Positions 17,146-25,901 of a DNA stretch of 64,000 nucleotides are shown here, one piece after another (position 1 is the first letter of the stretch; every line of letters begins with the position of its first letter). The position numbers and the translations under genes were made by a program. The DNA comes from Silicimonas algicola (lineage in GTDB: Bacteria > Pseudomonadota > Alphaproteobacteria > Rhodobacterales > Rhodobacteraceae), in assembly GCF_003148765.1 (NCBI RefSeq), contig NZ_QGGV01000001.1, positions 738,001 through 802,000 of the forward strand, read 5' to 3'. Below the pieces are notes generated by a model that did not search any database, was not told the origin of the DNA, and worked only from the letters and a program-made list of their open reading frames with translations.

Positions 17146-17508
17146 ATGTTTGATCGCCTCGTCACGATGCTTGCCATACTCGCGATCACTGTGGTGACAA
17201 CGGCGGCCTCTGCGCACGCTGCGCGCATGAGCTACGCGTCCGGTCCGGAGCACGCAAGCCATGTTGGCGGGGCGATGCATTCTCCCGATCCTGCTCAACT
17301 TGCCTGTGAAGGTGAAGATCACTGTGGATCGGCCGATGCCGGGGTGTGTGAGTTCGTCTGCGCGTCTCTTTCGGCCTTTTTGACGTCGCCGGTCGCTGAT
17401 TCCGGGCCGGCATACGGTCCCGCTCGACATGGCTTTCCGTCGGAGGCAAGCCACTTCGGCCATGCGCCGGATCTGAACGAACGACCACCGAAGCTCCGTC
17501 TCCTCTGA
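17146..17508 (+). CDS. Small secreted Cys/His-rich protein of the copper locus
   Basis: The 120-residue protein has a signal segment (MLAILAITVVTTAASAHA) and then His, Met and Cys residues in spaced groups: HASHVGGAMHSPD, CEGEDHCGSADAGVCEFVCAS and FGHAP. No family was recognised with certainty, but such small periplasmic proteins often precede copper oxidases. It ends 72 bases before the oxidase and is probably co-transcribed with it. The frame is open further upstream; the ATG at 17146 was chosen because the signal peptide follows directly. Confidence 0.65.
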   Translation: MFDRLVTMLAILAITVVTTAASAHAARMSYASGPEHASHVGGAMHSPDPAQLACEGEDHCGSADAGVCEFVCASLSAFLTSPVADSGPAYGPARHGFPSEASHFGHAPDLNERPPKLRLL

Positions 17509-17553
17509 ACGCGCCCGGGCTGACGTCCGCGGCGTCCCATCAACTTTGATGAA

Positions 17554-17569
17554 CGGGACAGATGTCCCG
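17554..17569 (+). promoter_or_regulatory. Hairpin touching the ribosome site of the multicopper oxidase gene
   Basis: CGGGACA and TGTCCCG pair perfectly around GA, directly before AGGAG. A second dyad, ATCAACTTTGAT, lies 15 bases upstream at 17539-17550, and CGTCCC at 17533-17538 could pair alternatively with GGGAC. These overlapping pairings suggest control of transcription or of ribosome access. Confidence 0.45.
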
Positions 17570-17580
17570 AGGAGACGACC

Positions 17581-19125
17581 ATGAACACCCTTTCGCGACG
17601 CGGCTTTATCGCCGCATGTGCTGCCACCGTTGGTGCGGCACAGATGCCCCGTCTTGCCTCCGCGCAGGCGCTGCCCCCTATCGCCCTGTCCGCTGCAAGC
17701 CGCACGCTCGAAATCGACGGTCGTGCGGCCACCGTCTTCGGCCTCGCTGGTCCCGGCGGTCAGGGGCTGGTGCTCGACCCCGGACAGCGTTTCCGGGTCG
17801 ATCTTACAAACGACCTCGACGTCGGCACGATCATCCATTGGCACGGTCAGATTCCGCCGAACGCGCAGGACGGCGTGCCTGACATGCCCATGCCCTTGCT
17901 CTCGCCGGGCGAAACCCGGTCCTACGACTTCGAGGCGCGGCCAGGCACGCACTGGATGCACAGCCACGTGCCGATCCAAGAGATGCAATTGCTCGCCGCG
18001 CCGCTCATCGTGCGCTCGCAGGAGGACCTGGCTGCCGACAGGCAGGAGGTCGTGCTGTTCCTGCATGATTTCTCCTTCAAGTCACCTGATGAGGTTCTCG
18101 CGGACATCAGCGGTGGCCATGGCGGCGGGCACGGTGCGGGTCATGGCGCAGATTCCGGTGCGCCGCCCGAGCAAGGCATGCCCATGAAAGGCGTGGGCGC
18201 TGTGCCCGGCATGGATCATGGCGCGATGAGCCACGGCGCCATGGGTGGGATGATGGGCAACATGCCGGGAATGGGCGGGATGATGGGCATGGGCGGCATG
18301 GCCATGGACCTGAATGACTATAACTGGGACGCCTATCTCGCCAATGACCGCACCCTCTCCGACCCCGAGGTGGTGCAGGTCGAGCGCGGTGGCCGCATCC
18401 GGCTTCGCGTGATCAACGCCTCTGCGGCCACGGTGCTCTGGATCGATACCGGCGGCGCGCGGGGGCGACTTGTCGCCGTCGATGGGCACGCCGTTCAGCC
18501 CGTTTCTGGCACCCGGTTCGGGCTGGCGATGGGTCAGCGGCTGGACATCGAGATCGACCTGCCAAACGAAGGCGGAGCCTGGCCGATCCTCGCCCTGCGC
18601 GAGGGCGCACGGGAGCGGACCGGCCTGATCCTCGCGACGCCGGGTGCAGAAGTTCGGCGCATCGAAAGTGTCGCAGAGGTGGAAGCGCCCGCCTTCGACA
18701 CCGACCTTGCTCAGGAGGCGAGCCTGATCGCGCTGGATGCCCTGCCGGATCGACCTGTGGACCGTAGCCAGATGCTGATGTTGGGCGGCTCGATGCAGCC
18801 CTATGTCTGGACGATCAACGGGTCCGTCTGGGGCCGGCACCAGCCGATAATCGCGCGCAGCGGCGAACGTGTAGTGCTGTCGTTCCACAACATGTCGATG
18901 ATGGGCCATCCGATGCATCTGCACGGACATGCGTTCCAGGTCGTCGGACTGAACGGACGGGCGGTTGCAGGCGCGCTGCGCGACACCGTCTACGTCCCGC
19001 CGATGTCGATGGTCGATGTCGCCCTGGACGCCGGCGAGGCCGCGCGCTGGATGCTGCATTGCCATCACATGCCGCACCTTGCGACCGGCATGATGACCGA
19101 GTTCGCGGTCACGGCGTTGGTCTGA
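17581..19125 (+). CDS. Multicopper oxidase with Met/His-rich insert (copper resistance, CueO/CopA type)
   Basis: The 514-residue protein has a Tat signal (SRRGFIAACAATVGA). Copper ligands are present in all four blocks: HWHGQI, HWMHSHVP, HPMHLHGHAF and HCHHMPHLATGMM, the last holding the type 1 Cys and axial Met. Between about residues 178 and 242 lies an insert rich in GGHG, GMDHG and GMMG repeats, as in copper-tolerance oxidases that bind extra Cu(I). It oxidises Cu(I) in the periplasm. The 3' end has a decayed partial copy at 38144. The next gene encodes a copper-type ATPase. Confidence 0.92.
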   Translation: MNTLSRRGFIAACAATVGAAQMPRLASAQALPPIALSAASRTLEIDGRAATVFGLAGPGGQGLVLDPGQRFRVDLTNDLDVGTIIHWHGQIPPNAQDGVPDMPMPLLSPGETRSYDFEARPGTHWMHSHVPIQEMQLLAAPLIVRSQEDLAADRQEVVLFLHDFSFKSPDEVLADISGGHGGGHGAGHGADSGAPPEQGMPMKGVGAVPGMDHGAMSHGAMGGMMGNMPGMGGMMGMGGMAMDLNDYNWDAYLANDRTLSDPEVVQVERGGRIRLRVINASAATVLWIDTGGARGRLVAVDGHAVQPVSGTRFGLAMGQRLDIEIDLPNEGGAWPILALREGARERTGLILATPGAEVRRIESVAEVEAPAFDTDLAQEASLIALDALPDRPVDRSQMLMLGGSMQPYVWTINGSVWGRHQPIIARSGERVVLSFHNMSMMGHPMHLHGHAFQVVGLNGRAVAGALRDTVYVPPMSMVDVALDAGEAARWMLHCHHMPHLATGMMTEFAVTALV

Positions 19126-19132
19126 TCCAGAC

Positions 19133-19156
19133 GGGGCGCCCTGTCCGGGGCGCCCC
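19133..19156 (+). terminator. Hairpin after the multicopper oxidase gene
   Basis: GGGGCGCC and GGCGCCCC form an 8-bp stem with an 8-base loop, seven bases after the oxidase stop. There is no T run. It separates the oxidase from the independently promoted ATPase gene. Confidence 0.4.
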
Positions 19157-19174
19157 GACGCCCGATACCGATCC

Positions 19175-19223
19175 TGTGATGTCCTGCCCCATGTTGTCGT
19201 GAGGTCCGGGCAAAAGGCGCATC
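19175..19223. repeat. 49-bp non-coding element, first copy
   Basis: This element matches 38409-38457 at 46 of 49 positions and contains CCCCATGTTGTCGTGAGGTC and GCAAAAGGCGCATC. In both places it lies 40-50 bases after the end of a multicopper oxidase sequence. Conservation here exceeds that of the neighbouring decayed coding DNA, which suggests function as a promoter, operator or small-RNA region. Confidence 0.7.
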
Positions 19224-19268
19224 AGGACACCCGAACCACTGCCGATTCCAGCGACCGCTAGAAAAGGC

Positions 19269-19299
19269 TTGAGCTTACAGTAACTGGAAGCCCCAGGTA
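19269..19299 (+). promoter_or_regulatory. MerR-family (CueR/HmrR-type) copper promoter of the ATPase gene
   Basis: A -35 box TTGAGC is followed after 19 bases by CAGGTA at the -10 position, the overlong spacer typical of MerR-regulated promoters. Inside it GCTTACAGT (19273-19281) and ACTGGAAGC (19283-19291) form a dyad with one mismatch. Transcription would begin near 19306, leaving a short leader for the ATG at 19327. No MerR-family gene is in the window. Confidence 0.7.
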
Positions 19300-19326
19300 G
19301 GTGCGACCATGGAAAGGCGGAAGACG

Positions 19327-21660
19327 ATGGATCACGATCATCATCACGCGGCACACGATATCCCGGCAGGGTCCGAGACGGCGAAGGACCCTGTCTGCGG
19401 AATGACGGTGGCGATCAAGCCGGACGGGCGTCATGCCGAGTTCCAGGGAGAGACCTTCCATTTCTGCTCGGAGTCGTGCCAAACGAAGTTCGGGGCGGAT
19501 CCCTGGTTCTACGCTTCCGGGCGGGCCGGGAAACACAAGAAGGCTGCTCCGGCCAACGTGCAGTATACTTGCCCGATGCATCCCGAGATCGTGCGGGACG
19601 CGCCGGGAACCTGCCCGATCTGCGGCATGGCGCTTGAGCCTATGGTGCCCACGGATGAGCCAAGCCACGAGCTGGTCGACTTCACGCGCAGGATGTGGAT
19701 ATCGGCGGCGGCGGCCGTGCCGCTCATCGTCCTGACCATGGGCGAGTTGGTGGCTCTGCCGGTGCGCGACTGGGTCGGGCATCAGACGGCCAGCTACCTC
19801 GAGTTTATTCTCGCGACGCCGATCATCCTCTGGGCGGCGCTGCCGTTCTTCCGGCGTGGCTGGGAGTCGTTGACAAACCGCAGCCCAAACATGTGGACGC
19901 TGATCAGCCTAGGCGTGGCGGCAGCTTACCTCTATTCTCTGGTCGCGACCTTCCTTCCGGGCGTCTTCCCTGAGCAATACCGGATGGGACACGGCGTCGG
20001 CACCTACTACGAGGCGGCTGTTGTGATCGTGACGCTGGTCTTCGTCGGCCAGGTTCTCGAACTGCGCGCGCGCGAGCGAACGGGCGATGCGATCCGCGCG
20101 CTCCTCGACCTCGCACCCAAGACGGCACGGCGCATCCTGCAGGACGGCACGGAGTATGATGCCCCCCTGGAAAACGTCATGGAAGGCGATCGGCTTCGCG
20201 TTCGTCCTGGCGACGCGGTCCCGGTCGATGGGACAGTGATCGAGGGGCGGTCATCGCTCGATGAAAGCATGTTGACCGGCGAATCCATGCCTGTCGAAAA
20301 GGGACCGGGCGATGCAGTGACCGGTGCCACGATCAACAAGAACGGCAGTCTCGTGATCGAGGCCGGCAAGGTCGGGTCCGACACGGTGCTGGCGCAAATC
20401 GTGGCGATGGTGTCGAACGCACGCCGATCCCGCGCGCCGATCCAGGGTCTGGCCGATCGCGTTTCGGCAGTGTTCGTGCCGACGGTTGTGGCAATCGCCA
20501 TCATTGCCTTCCTGGTCTGGCTATTTCTAGGCCCCGAACCTGCTCTGGTCTTCGCCATCGCATCCGCCGTGTCGGTGCTAATCATCGCATGCCCCTGTGC
20601 TCTGGGTCTCGCGACGCCAATCTCCATCACGACGGCGGCGGGGCGAGGAGCCCAGGCCGGCGTGCTGATCAAGGATGCTGAAGCGCTGGAGCGCATGGCC
20701 GGGGTCGATACGCTGATCGTGGACAAGACCGGCACGTTGACCATGGGCAAGCCAAAGCTGACCGATACCGTTGCCCTCGGCTCGCTGCCGGCGGCCGACA
20801 TCCTCTCGCTGGCCGCAGCCCTCGAGCGCGGATCGGAGCATCCGCTGGCCGAGGCGATCGTCGAAGGTGCCGAGGCGCAGGGCGCTCCGCGTCAGGAGGC
20901 TGTGGACTTCGATGCCGTCACCGGCAAGGGGGTGCAAGGTCTCGTTGGGGGGCGCGCAGTGGCACTCGGCAACTCGGCGATGATGCAAGCGATGGGGCTG
21001 GACACGGCTGCGGCCGAGGCACAAGCCGACGTTCTGCGCAACGAGGGCAAGACAGCCATGTTCGTCGCGGTCGATGGCGCGCTCGCCGGCATCGTGGCGG
21101 TGGCTGACCCGATCAAGGACAGCACTGCAAAGGCAATCCGCGAACTGCACGCGCAGGGACTACGGGTGATCATGGCGACGGGCGACAACGAACGCACGGC
21201 GCAGGCGGTGGCCGGCAAGCTCGGAATCGACGAGGTCCGCGCGGGCGTGCTGCCCGAGGCAAAGAAGGAGCTGATCGACCAGTTGCGCCGCGAGGGCCAC
21301 AAGATTGCGATGGCAGGCGATGGGGTGAACGACGCGCCCGCGCTGGCCGCCGCCGACGTAGGCATCGCCATGGGCACGGGCGCGGACGTGGCGATGGAAA
21401 GTGCGGGGATCACCCTGTTGGGCGGCGATTTGATGGGCATCGTCCGTGCGAGGAAGCTCGCCCGGGCCACCTTGCGCAATATCAAGCAGAACCTGTTCTT
21501 TGCCTTCGCCTACAATGCTCTCGGGGTGCCGATTGCGGCGGGTTTGCTTTACCCGTTCACCGGTCTTCTTCTCTCTCCCATGATCGCTGCCGCGGCCATG
21601 AGTCTGTCTTCCGTCTCGGTGATCACGAACGCCCTGCGGTTGAGGCGGATCGACCTCTGA
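19327..21660 (+). CDS. copA: Copper-transporting P1B-type ATPase with YHS and heavy-metal-binding N-terminal domains
   Basis: The protein exports Cu(I) from the cytoplasm using ATP. The 777 residues contain a His-rich start ([11 protein letters not shown]), a YHS-type domain ([11 protein letters not shown] to [11 protein letters not shown]), a zinc-ribbon-like domain ([10 protein letters not shown] to [11 protein letters not shown]), the CPC membrane motif, TGES, the phosphorylation site DKTGT, and [14 protein letters not shown]. The common HMA ferredoxin-like domain is absent. The ATG at 19327 has AAAGGCGG upstream and suits the predicted transcription start; an ATG at 19309 is also in frame. 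Confidence 0.92.
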   Translation: MDHDHHHAAHDIPAGSETAKDPVCGMTVAIKPDGRHAEFQGETFHFCSESCQTKFGADPWFYASGRAGKHKKAAPANVQYTCPMHPEIVRDAPGTCPICGMALEPMVPTDEPSHELVDFTRRMWISAAAAVPLIVLTMGELVALPVRDWVGHQTASYLEFILATPIILWAALPFFRRGWESLTNRSPNMWTLISLGVAAAYLYSLVATFLPGVFPEQYRMGHGVGTYYEAAVVIVTLVFVGQVLELRARERTGDAIRALLDLAPKTARRILQDGTEYDAPLENVMEGDRLRVRPGDAVPVDGTVIEGRSSLDESMLTGESMPVEKGPGDAVTGATINKNGSLVIEAGKVGSDTVLAQIVAMVSNARRSRAPIQGLADRVSAVFVPTVVAIAIIAFLVWLFLGPEPALVFAIASAVSVLIIACPCALGLATPISITTAAGRGAQAGVLIKDAEALERMAGVDTLIVDKTGTLTMGKPKLTDTVALGSLPAADILSLAAALERGSEHPLAEAIVEGAEAQGAPRQEAVDFDAVTGKGVQGLVGGRAVALGNSAMMQAMGLDTAAAEAQADVLRNEGKTAMFVAVDGALAGIVAVADPIKDSTAKAIRELHAQGLRVIMATGDNERTAQAVAGKLGIDEVRAGVLPEAKKELIDQLRREGHKIAMAGDGVNDAPALAAADVGIAMGTGADVAMESAGITLLGGDLMGIVRARKLARATLRNIKQNLFFAFAYNALGVPIAAGLLYPFTGLLLSPMIAAAAMSLSSVSVITNALRLRRIDL

Positions 21661-21802
21661 CTTGCCAATACATATGTATTTATAGGGTTCGCGTAGGGTT
21701 TGGGTGGGGGTGGACTAGCGATTTTTTTTGTTTAAGAACAGGGAATAGGCCCGACGGACGCATAGAAATGATGGCGAGAGGATCTATCACATCACACTGC
21801 CG

Positions 21803-22162
21803 CTACTTCGGCAGCCCGGCCGCTATCCAGCCTTCAATCAGGACGATCTCTTCCTCGGCCAATGGGCGGCTGAGAAACGGCATTCGTGGAACACTTTGTC
21901 CGCGCAGGCGTCGGATCAGCTCGCTCTCCTCCGCCTTGCCGGGAATGAGAACCACGCCCCGTTCACTTCCGATCAGTGCGGCGTCGTAGTCGTCCAGTCG
22001 CAGTCCTTTTGAGGCACCGGCAATCGCCGAGTGACACATTATACAGCGCTCGGTGAAGACCGCGCTGACCTCTGCCCAGCCGGGAGATACGTCGCTGCCC
22101 GCCAACGCGTGGCCGCAAACCAGAGCCGTCACGGCTAGCGCTCTGACTACCGACCGCCTCAT
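21803..22162 (-). CDS. Small exported c-type cytochrome
   Basis: A signal peptide (MRRSVVRALAVTALVCGHALA) is followed by one haem motif, FTERCIMCHSA, then LRLDDYDAALIG and a C-terminal MPFLSRPLAEEEIVLIEGWI, which matches cytochrome domains fused to or near oxidoreductases. The protein is 119 residues and periplasmic. It is divergent from the secreted protein at 22317. The ATG at 22162 was chosen for the signal peptide; the ribosome site is weak. Confidence 0.75.
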   Translation of the reverse strand: MRRSVVRALAVTALVCGHALAGSDVSPGWAEVSAVFTERCIMCHSAIAGASKGLRLDDYDAALIGSERGVVLIPGKAEESELIRRLRGQSVPRMPFLSRPLAEEEIVLIEGWIAAGLPK

Positions 22163-22316
22163 GACGCTTGAAACCCGAACGAGACCGAGATTTCTCCCTC
22201 GCGACTGCCATCTTCGCTTCTGCACCGAAGCTACACCAATTCGTGCTGATTCTGCGCTAGCATGATTGTGCCGACGCGGACACTTCGCCCGCGAGGCAGC
22301 CTTGGGGGAGGCATCA

Positions 22317-22895
22317 ATGAGAAGAACTGCAATAACGGCGTTACTGTTCGCCTGCGCACCGTTGGCGTTGTCTGCTGCAGACGTGGACCTGGATACGATG
22401 CGAGCCAGTGTCGAGAAATACCGAGACATCGCTATGGCCATGGCGGACGGCTACATCTCGCCCGACAACCACTGCGTTTCAGCCGAAGGTGAGGGCCTTC
22501 CGGCAGACTTGGGCGCCATGGGGTTCCACTACATCCATCCAGCGTTGCTCAAGATTACCGGAACCGACCCGAAAGTTGATGGAGAGTCGACCTACACCGA
22601 CTGGTCTCAGCCCAGTGTCCTGATCTACGAGCCGCAAGCAGACGGCTCCATGGAACTCGTGGCAGTCGAGAACCTCGTTTTTGAGGCGGCTTGGACTGCG
22701 GCCGCGACGGGCGAGGAATTGGTTCTAAACGGCCGCGCTTGGGATCATATGGCGGACGATCCAAACACGCCGGGAGACGAAGCACATGGCTTCATGCCTC
22801 ATTACGATCAGCACGTCTGGCTGTTCAGGGAGAACCCGATGGGCGACCTTATGCCTTTCAACCCGAACGTATCCTGCGAGCACGCCCAAAAATGA
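22317..22895 (+). CDS. Secreted protein of unknown function
   Basis: GGGGGAGG lies six bases before the ATG, and a signal peptide (MRRTAITALLFACAPLALSAA) is evident. The 192-residue protein contains AMADGYISPDNHCVSAEGEG, MGFHYIHPALL, QPSVLIYEPQADGSMELVAV and a C-terminal MPHYDQHVWLFRENPMGDL with spaced His residues and two Cys (NHC and VSC). I cannot name the family. Spaced His, Asp and Cys suggest metal or ligand binding in the periplasm. Confidence 0.75.
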   Translation: MRRTAITALLFACAPLALSAADVDLDTMRASVEKYRDIAMAMADGYISPDNHCVSAEGEGLPADLGAMGFHYIHPALLKITGTDPKVDGESTYTDWSQPSVLIYEPQADGSMELVAVENLVFEAAWTAAATGEELVLNGRAWDHMADDPNTPGDEAHGFMPHYDQHVWLFRENPMGDLMPFNPNVSCEHAQK

Positions 22896-23363
22896 CGGCA
22901 TAAGTCGTCATACGCCCTCGACCGGGGCACCCTAGGCGCCTCGGCACAAACAAGGATTCGGCTGCGCGGGAGGCGTAACCGTTAAAGCGATAAGCTCCGC
23001 TTATTCCGCATTGCTAGCTTCGACCTAGTTGCCGCCTGTGCACTCCCAGAGAACTTCTAATTGCGGGTGCGTTTTCAGGCAGTATCGTAGCCTTTGAGTG
23101 AAGGCCCGCATCGGGTCGTCTTAGCGTTTCGAACTTATGCGGCTCAATCGCCTGAGAGCGCGGTGAGCCGATGAGGAGGTCCAGGCACCACCACGCGATG
23201 TCAGAAGCCCCGCCGCGTTCGCTAGGCTCGCCAGCTGCGGATAACTGGTCGCCTGACCATCTCTGACCATCTCTGACGAGCTTAGACTGAAAGTCTGAGA
23301 GGGCGTTGGCAGCCTGGTCGGCCGCGTCGGAGCGAACGCGTAATGATGCTTGGTAGGCCTTCA
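22896..23363. other. Gene-free stretch before the broken chemotaxis genes
   Basis: No supported gene is seen. A short tandem repeat, two units of TGACCATCTC plus TGAC, lies at 23254-23277. The open frames on both strands lack motifs. This is probably the eroded 5' part of the cheA remnant or its flank. Confidence 0.45.
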
Positions 23364-23800
23364 CAGTTGCTGGCCGTGGCAGAGGACATCCAACGTCTCG
23401 CCGCCGGTCTGCGCGATTCGACAATGTCGATGCAGATGGTCCCCATCGGATCGATCACAGGCCGGTTCCGTCGGTTGATGCGCGACCTGTCGGGAACACT
23501 CGGCAAGGACATCCAGTTCGAGACCCGCGGCGAAGAGACCGAGCTCGACAAGACCGTGATCGAGATGCTGGCAGACCCCCTGGTTCACATTCTCCGGAAT
23601 TCGGCCGACCACGGGCTCGAGACAGCCGAGGTCCGACGCGCCGCAGGCAAGCCGGCTGCAGGGCGGATCGTGCTTTGGCCGCGTATTCCGGGGCCGAGGT
23701 GCTGATCGAGGTGCGCGACGACGGCCAGGGACTGGATGCCCAAAGTGCCGTCGATCTTCTCAGGCGGATGATGACTCCAGTAGACCTTCTCTCGGCGACC
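23364..23800 (+). pseudogene. cheA (chemotaxis histidine kinase) remnant
   Basis: One frame reads AEDIQRLAAGLRDSTMSMQM, PIGSITGRFRRLMRDLSGTL and then the N box ILRNSADHGLETAEVRRAAG. After a frameshift near 23680, the G1 box region follows as AEVLIEVRDDGQGLDAQS. The Hpt domain, the rest of the ATPase and the CheW-like domain are missing or unreadable. The order of blocks is that of CheA. About 150 codons of a protein of more than 650 remain. Confidence 0.75.
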
Positions 23801-24780
23801 TCGAAACAGACAGAATCGCGGCGGATGTGTTCACAAAGACGCTCGACAAGACCATCTCGTCTCGGCTGCACGAGCTGGAAAGCGGGCTTCAGGTGACCGA
23901 AGGTTGGCTGAAGCGTACTGTGCCGTCCAGTGGGCGCTGTCGAAGCGGGTGATGACGGTCCGCGGCGACATGTCGGCGACCGTGATGTCGCTGCAGTCGG
24001 GTGACGCGACGCGGCAGAGGCTCGACCACGTCGCCGCCATTCTGGACGCGGCGGCAGACGCCTGCGATTCCGGCGTCCGGGTTGCCCTGCTCGATCTGGC
24101 TCGGCGACAAGTCGACAGCGTCTCGGCCGAGCACCTGCGGAACCTAGACGAGGCCTGCACGGCTCTCGACCGGACGGGCCTGGGAAAGCTTGCGCTGCTG
24201 GCCGATCTCTACGGTGCGTTCTCGGACAGGGCGCCGGGCGCCGGAGGCCACCCAGTCCGCATTCAGCACCCGCACCGACGCCCTGAGCCTGGCTTACCGG
24301 CAGATCATCGACCAGGCAGAGGGCGTGCGAAGGCTGGGCGGCCAGATGCAACTGGTCGGCATGAATGCCGTGATCGCCTGCGCCAACCTCGGACCGCAGG
24401 GCCTGGCGCTGAAAGAGACTGCGCTGCAGTTGCAAACCCTCGCAGCATCGGCCCAGACAACGCATCAGGCGCTGGACCGGAGCCTGTCGCGGATGGAAGC
24501 AGGTCTCCTGCCAATCTCAAGCGGCCCTCGGAGTCGGCGCAGAGAATCTGGCCGGGATCCTGGCGGGCGAGCAGGTGAAGATGGCTGACCTGCTGGGTCG
24601 GGTCGACACGCCGTTGAACGAGATGCGGTCGCTTCTGGCTACTCGGCGGACGGACCTGCAGAGCGGAAGCCACTCTGCGATTGGCATCCTGGAAGAACAA
24701 GGCCGTGCGTTCCGCGCCCTCGCGGAGCGGGTTCGGACCCTTGCGACCGAACGCCGAACTAGGTCGAAGGCCTCGTAGCA
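23801..24780 (+). pseudogene. Frameshifted chemotaxis receptor-like (MCP-type) gene remnant
   Basis: Several frames joined by indels read as one long coiled-coil protein. The pieces are TKTLDKTISSRLHELESGLQ, then RVMTVRGDMSATVMSLQSGD and RQRLDHVAAILDAAADAC, then LGGQMQLVGMNAVIACANLG and LALKETALQLQTLA, which resembles the MCP signalling tip, and then MADLLGRVDTPLNEMRSLL. Similarity may continue to about 24950. Adjacent to the cheA remnant, it marks a dead chemotaxis cluster. Exact family assignment is tentative. Confidence 0.55.
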
Positions 24781-25079
24781 AACCCGGTCGTCCATATGCT
24801 GCGCGGTATCCTGACGATGCGGCAGGAGCGCGACGTACATGACGAGTGGATCGCAGGTTTCGCGCGGAAGGATGGCGAGAGCATTCGGCGCGACCCGAAA
24901 GCAGGCTGCCAAGTTCCGGCAGAAGCCCCATTCTCTGCGAGCTGAGGAAAGGCTCGCGGGCTGCCAGACTTCCGCGTCGAGCGACGGCTGAGACCGACGC
25001 TCCCCGTTGATCCATGTCAGCGACGCTCCGGCTGTCATTTGCGAAGTCCTTCCCATCTGCCGCGCTGGAGTTCGTTGGG

Positions 25080-25901
25080 ATGCCAATCAAGCTACGCGCA
25101 CGTTCCGCGCACCGATTACGCGCCTCGGCGCTTTTTCCCTTTCTCGCGACCACGTTCCTGATCACCTGGGGACTGATCGGAATCTACATCCTCGCCCCAG
25201 AGACAGCTGCCGCGACCTTGGGTGAGATCAGCGGAACGCACCCCTTCTTCTTTCTCGCCACCTGGGCGCCGGCTATCGCTGCCTTTCTGGTGGTCGCGTC
25301 TCACGGTGGTGCCTCCGGCATCCGCTCGTTTCTCTCCCGGCTCGTGTTGTGGCGTTGTGCGAGCGGCTGGGCGGCCTTCATCCTGATCCTCGTGCCTCTC
25401 GTCTTCGTAGCCGGCTCGCTGATCAAGGGCGGGCCTGTCTTGGCGCCGATGCCCCCCGAGGGCTTCGGATCGATGGTGGCGCTTCTGTTCACGATGCTCC
25501 TGCTCGGCCCGATCGAGGAGTTCGGCTGGCGCGGTGTGATGCAGCCCCTTCTTCAGCGGCACATGGCGCCGTTATGGGCAGGCCTCATTATCGGTGCGAC
25601 CTGGGGCTTCTGGCACCTGCCCGCGTTCTTTCTGTCCAGCACGGTTTATGCGGACTGGGACTTCCTTCCGTTCTTCATAGGAAACGTGGCGCTCGCGGTT
25701 CTGGTTACGCCGATCTTCAACAGCGCGCGGGGCAGCCTGCTTTGGCCGATGCTGTTTCACTGGCAACTCATCAACCCTTTCTGGCCCGATGCGCAGCCTT
25801 GGGATACGGGCCTCTTCGCCGTCGTGGCCCTCCTCGTCGTATGGTGGAACCGCAGCACGATGTTTTCCAGGGAAACGGCCGTGACCGAGGTTTGGCAATG
25901 A
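25080..25901 (+). CDS. CPBP-family intramembrane metalloprotease (CAAX-protease-like)
   Basis: The 273-residue membrane protein has about seven to eight hydrophobic segments and the CPBP motifs GPIEEFGWRGVMQPLL (motif 1, Glu-Glu and Arg) and TWGFWHLPAFF (motif 2, His), followed by NVALAVLVTPIFN. These residues form the intramembrane glutamate/histidine active site. GGAG lies nine bases before the ATG at 25080; an ATG at 25014 would add 22 residues. It overlaps the next gene by four bases, so the two form a pair. The substrate is unknown. Confidence 0.82.
   Translation: MPIKLRARSAHRLRASALFPFLATTFLITWGLIGIYILAPETAAATLGEISGTHPFFFLATWAPAIAAFLVVASHGGASGIRSFLSRLVLWRCASGWAAFILILVPLVFVAGSLIKGGPVLAPMPPEGFGSMVALLFTMLLLGPIEEFGWRGVMQPLLQRHMAPLWAGLIIGATWGFWHLPAFFLSSTVYADWDFLPFFIGNVALAVLVTPIFNSARGSLLWPMLFHWQLINPFWPDAQPWDTGLFAVVALLVVWWNRSTMFSRETAVTEVWQ

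Noticed and set aside
16597-18066. One 489-residue protein covering the cytochrome c and part of the oxidase in antisense
   Set aside because: Only the last 156 residues have cytochrome features; the rest is antisense to the Cys-rich and oxidase genes.
21668-21679. ATACATATGTAT palindrome after copA as an operator
   Set aside because: It follows the copA stop in an AT-rich gap, with no gene start in position to use it. A chance palindrome is likely.
24781-25079. Extra gene between the chemotaxis remnant and the CPBP protease
   Set aside because: Only a weak possible continuation of the receptor-like pseudogene is readable to about 24950; otherwise nothing is supported.
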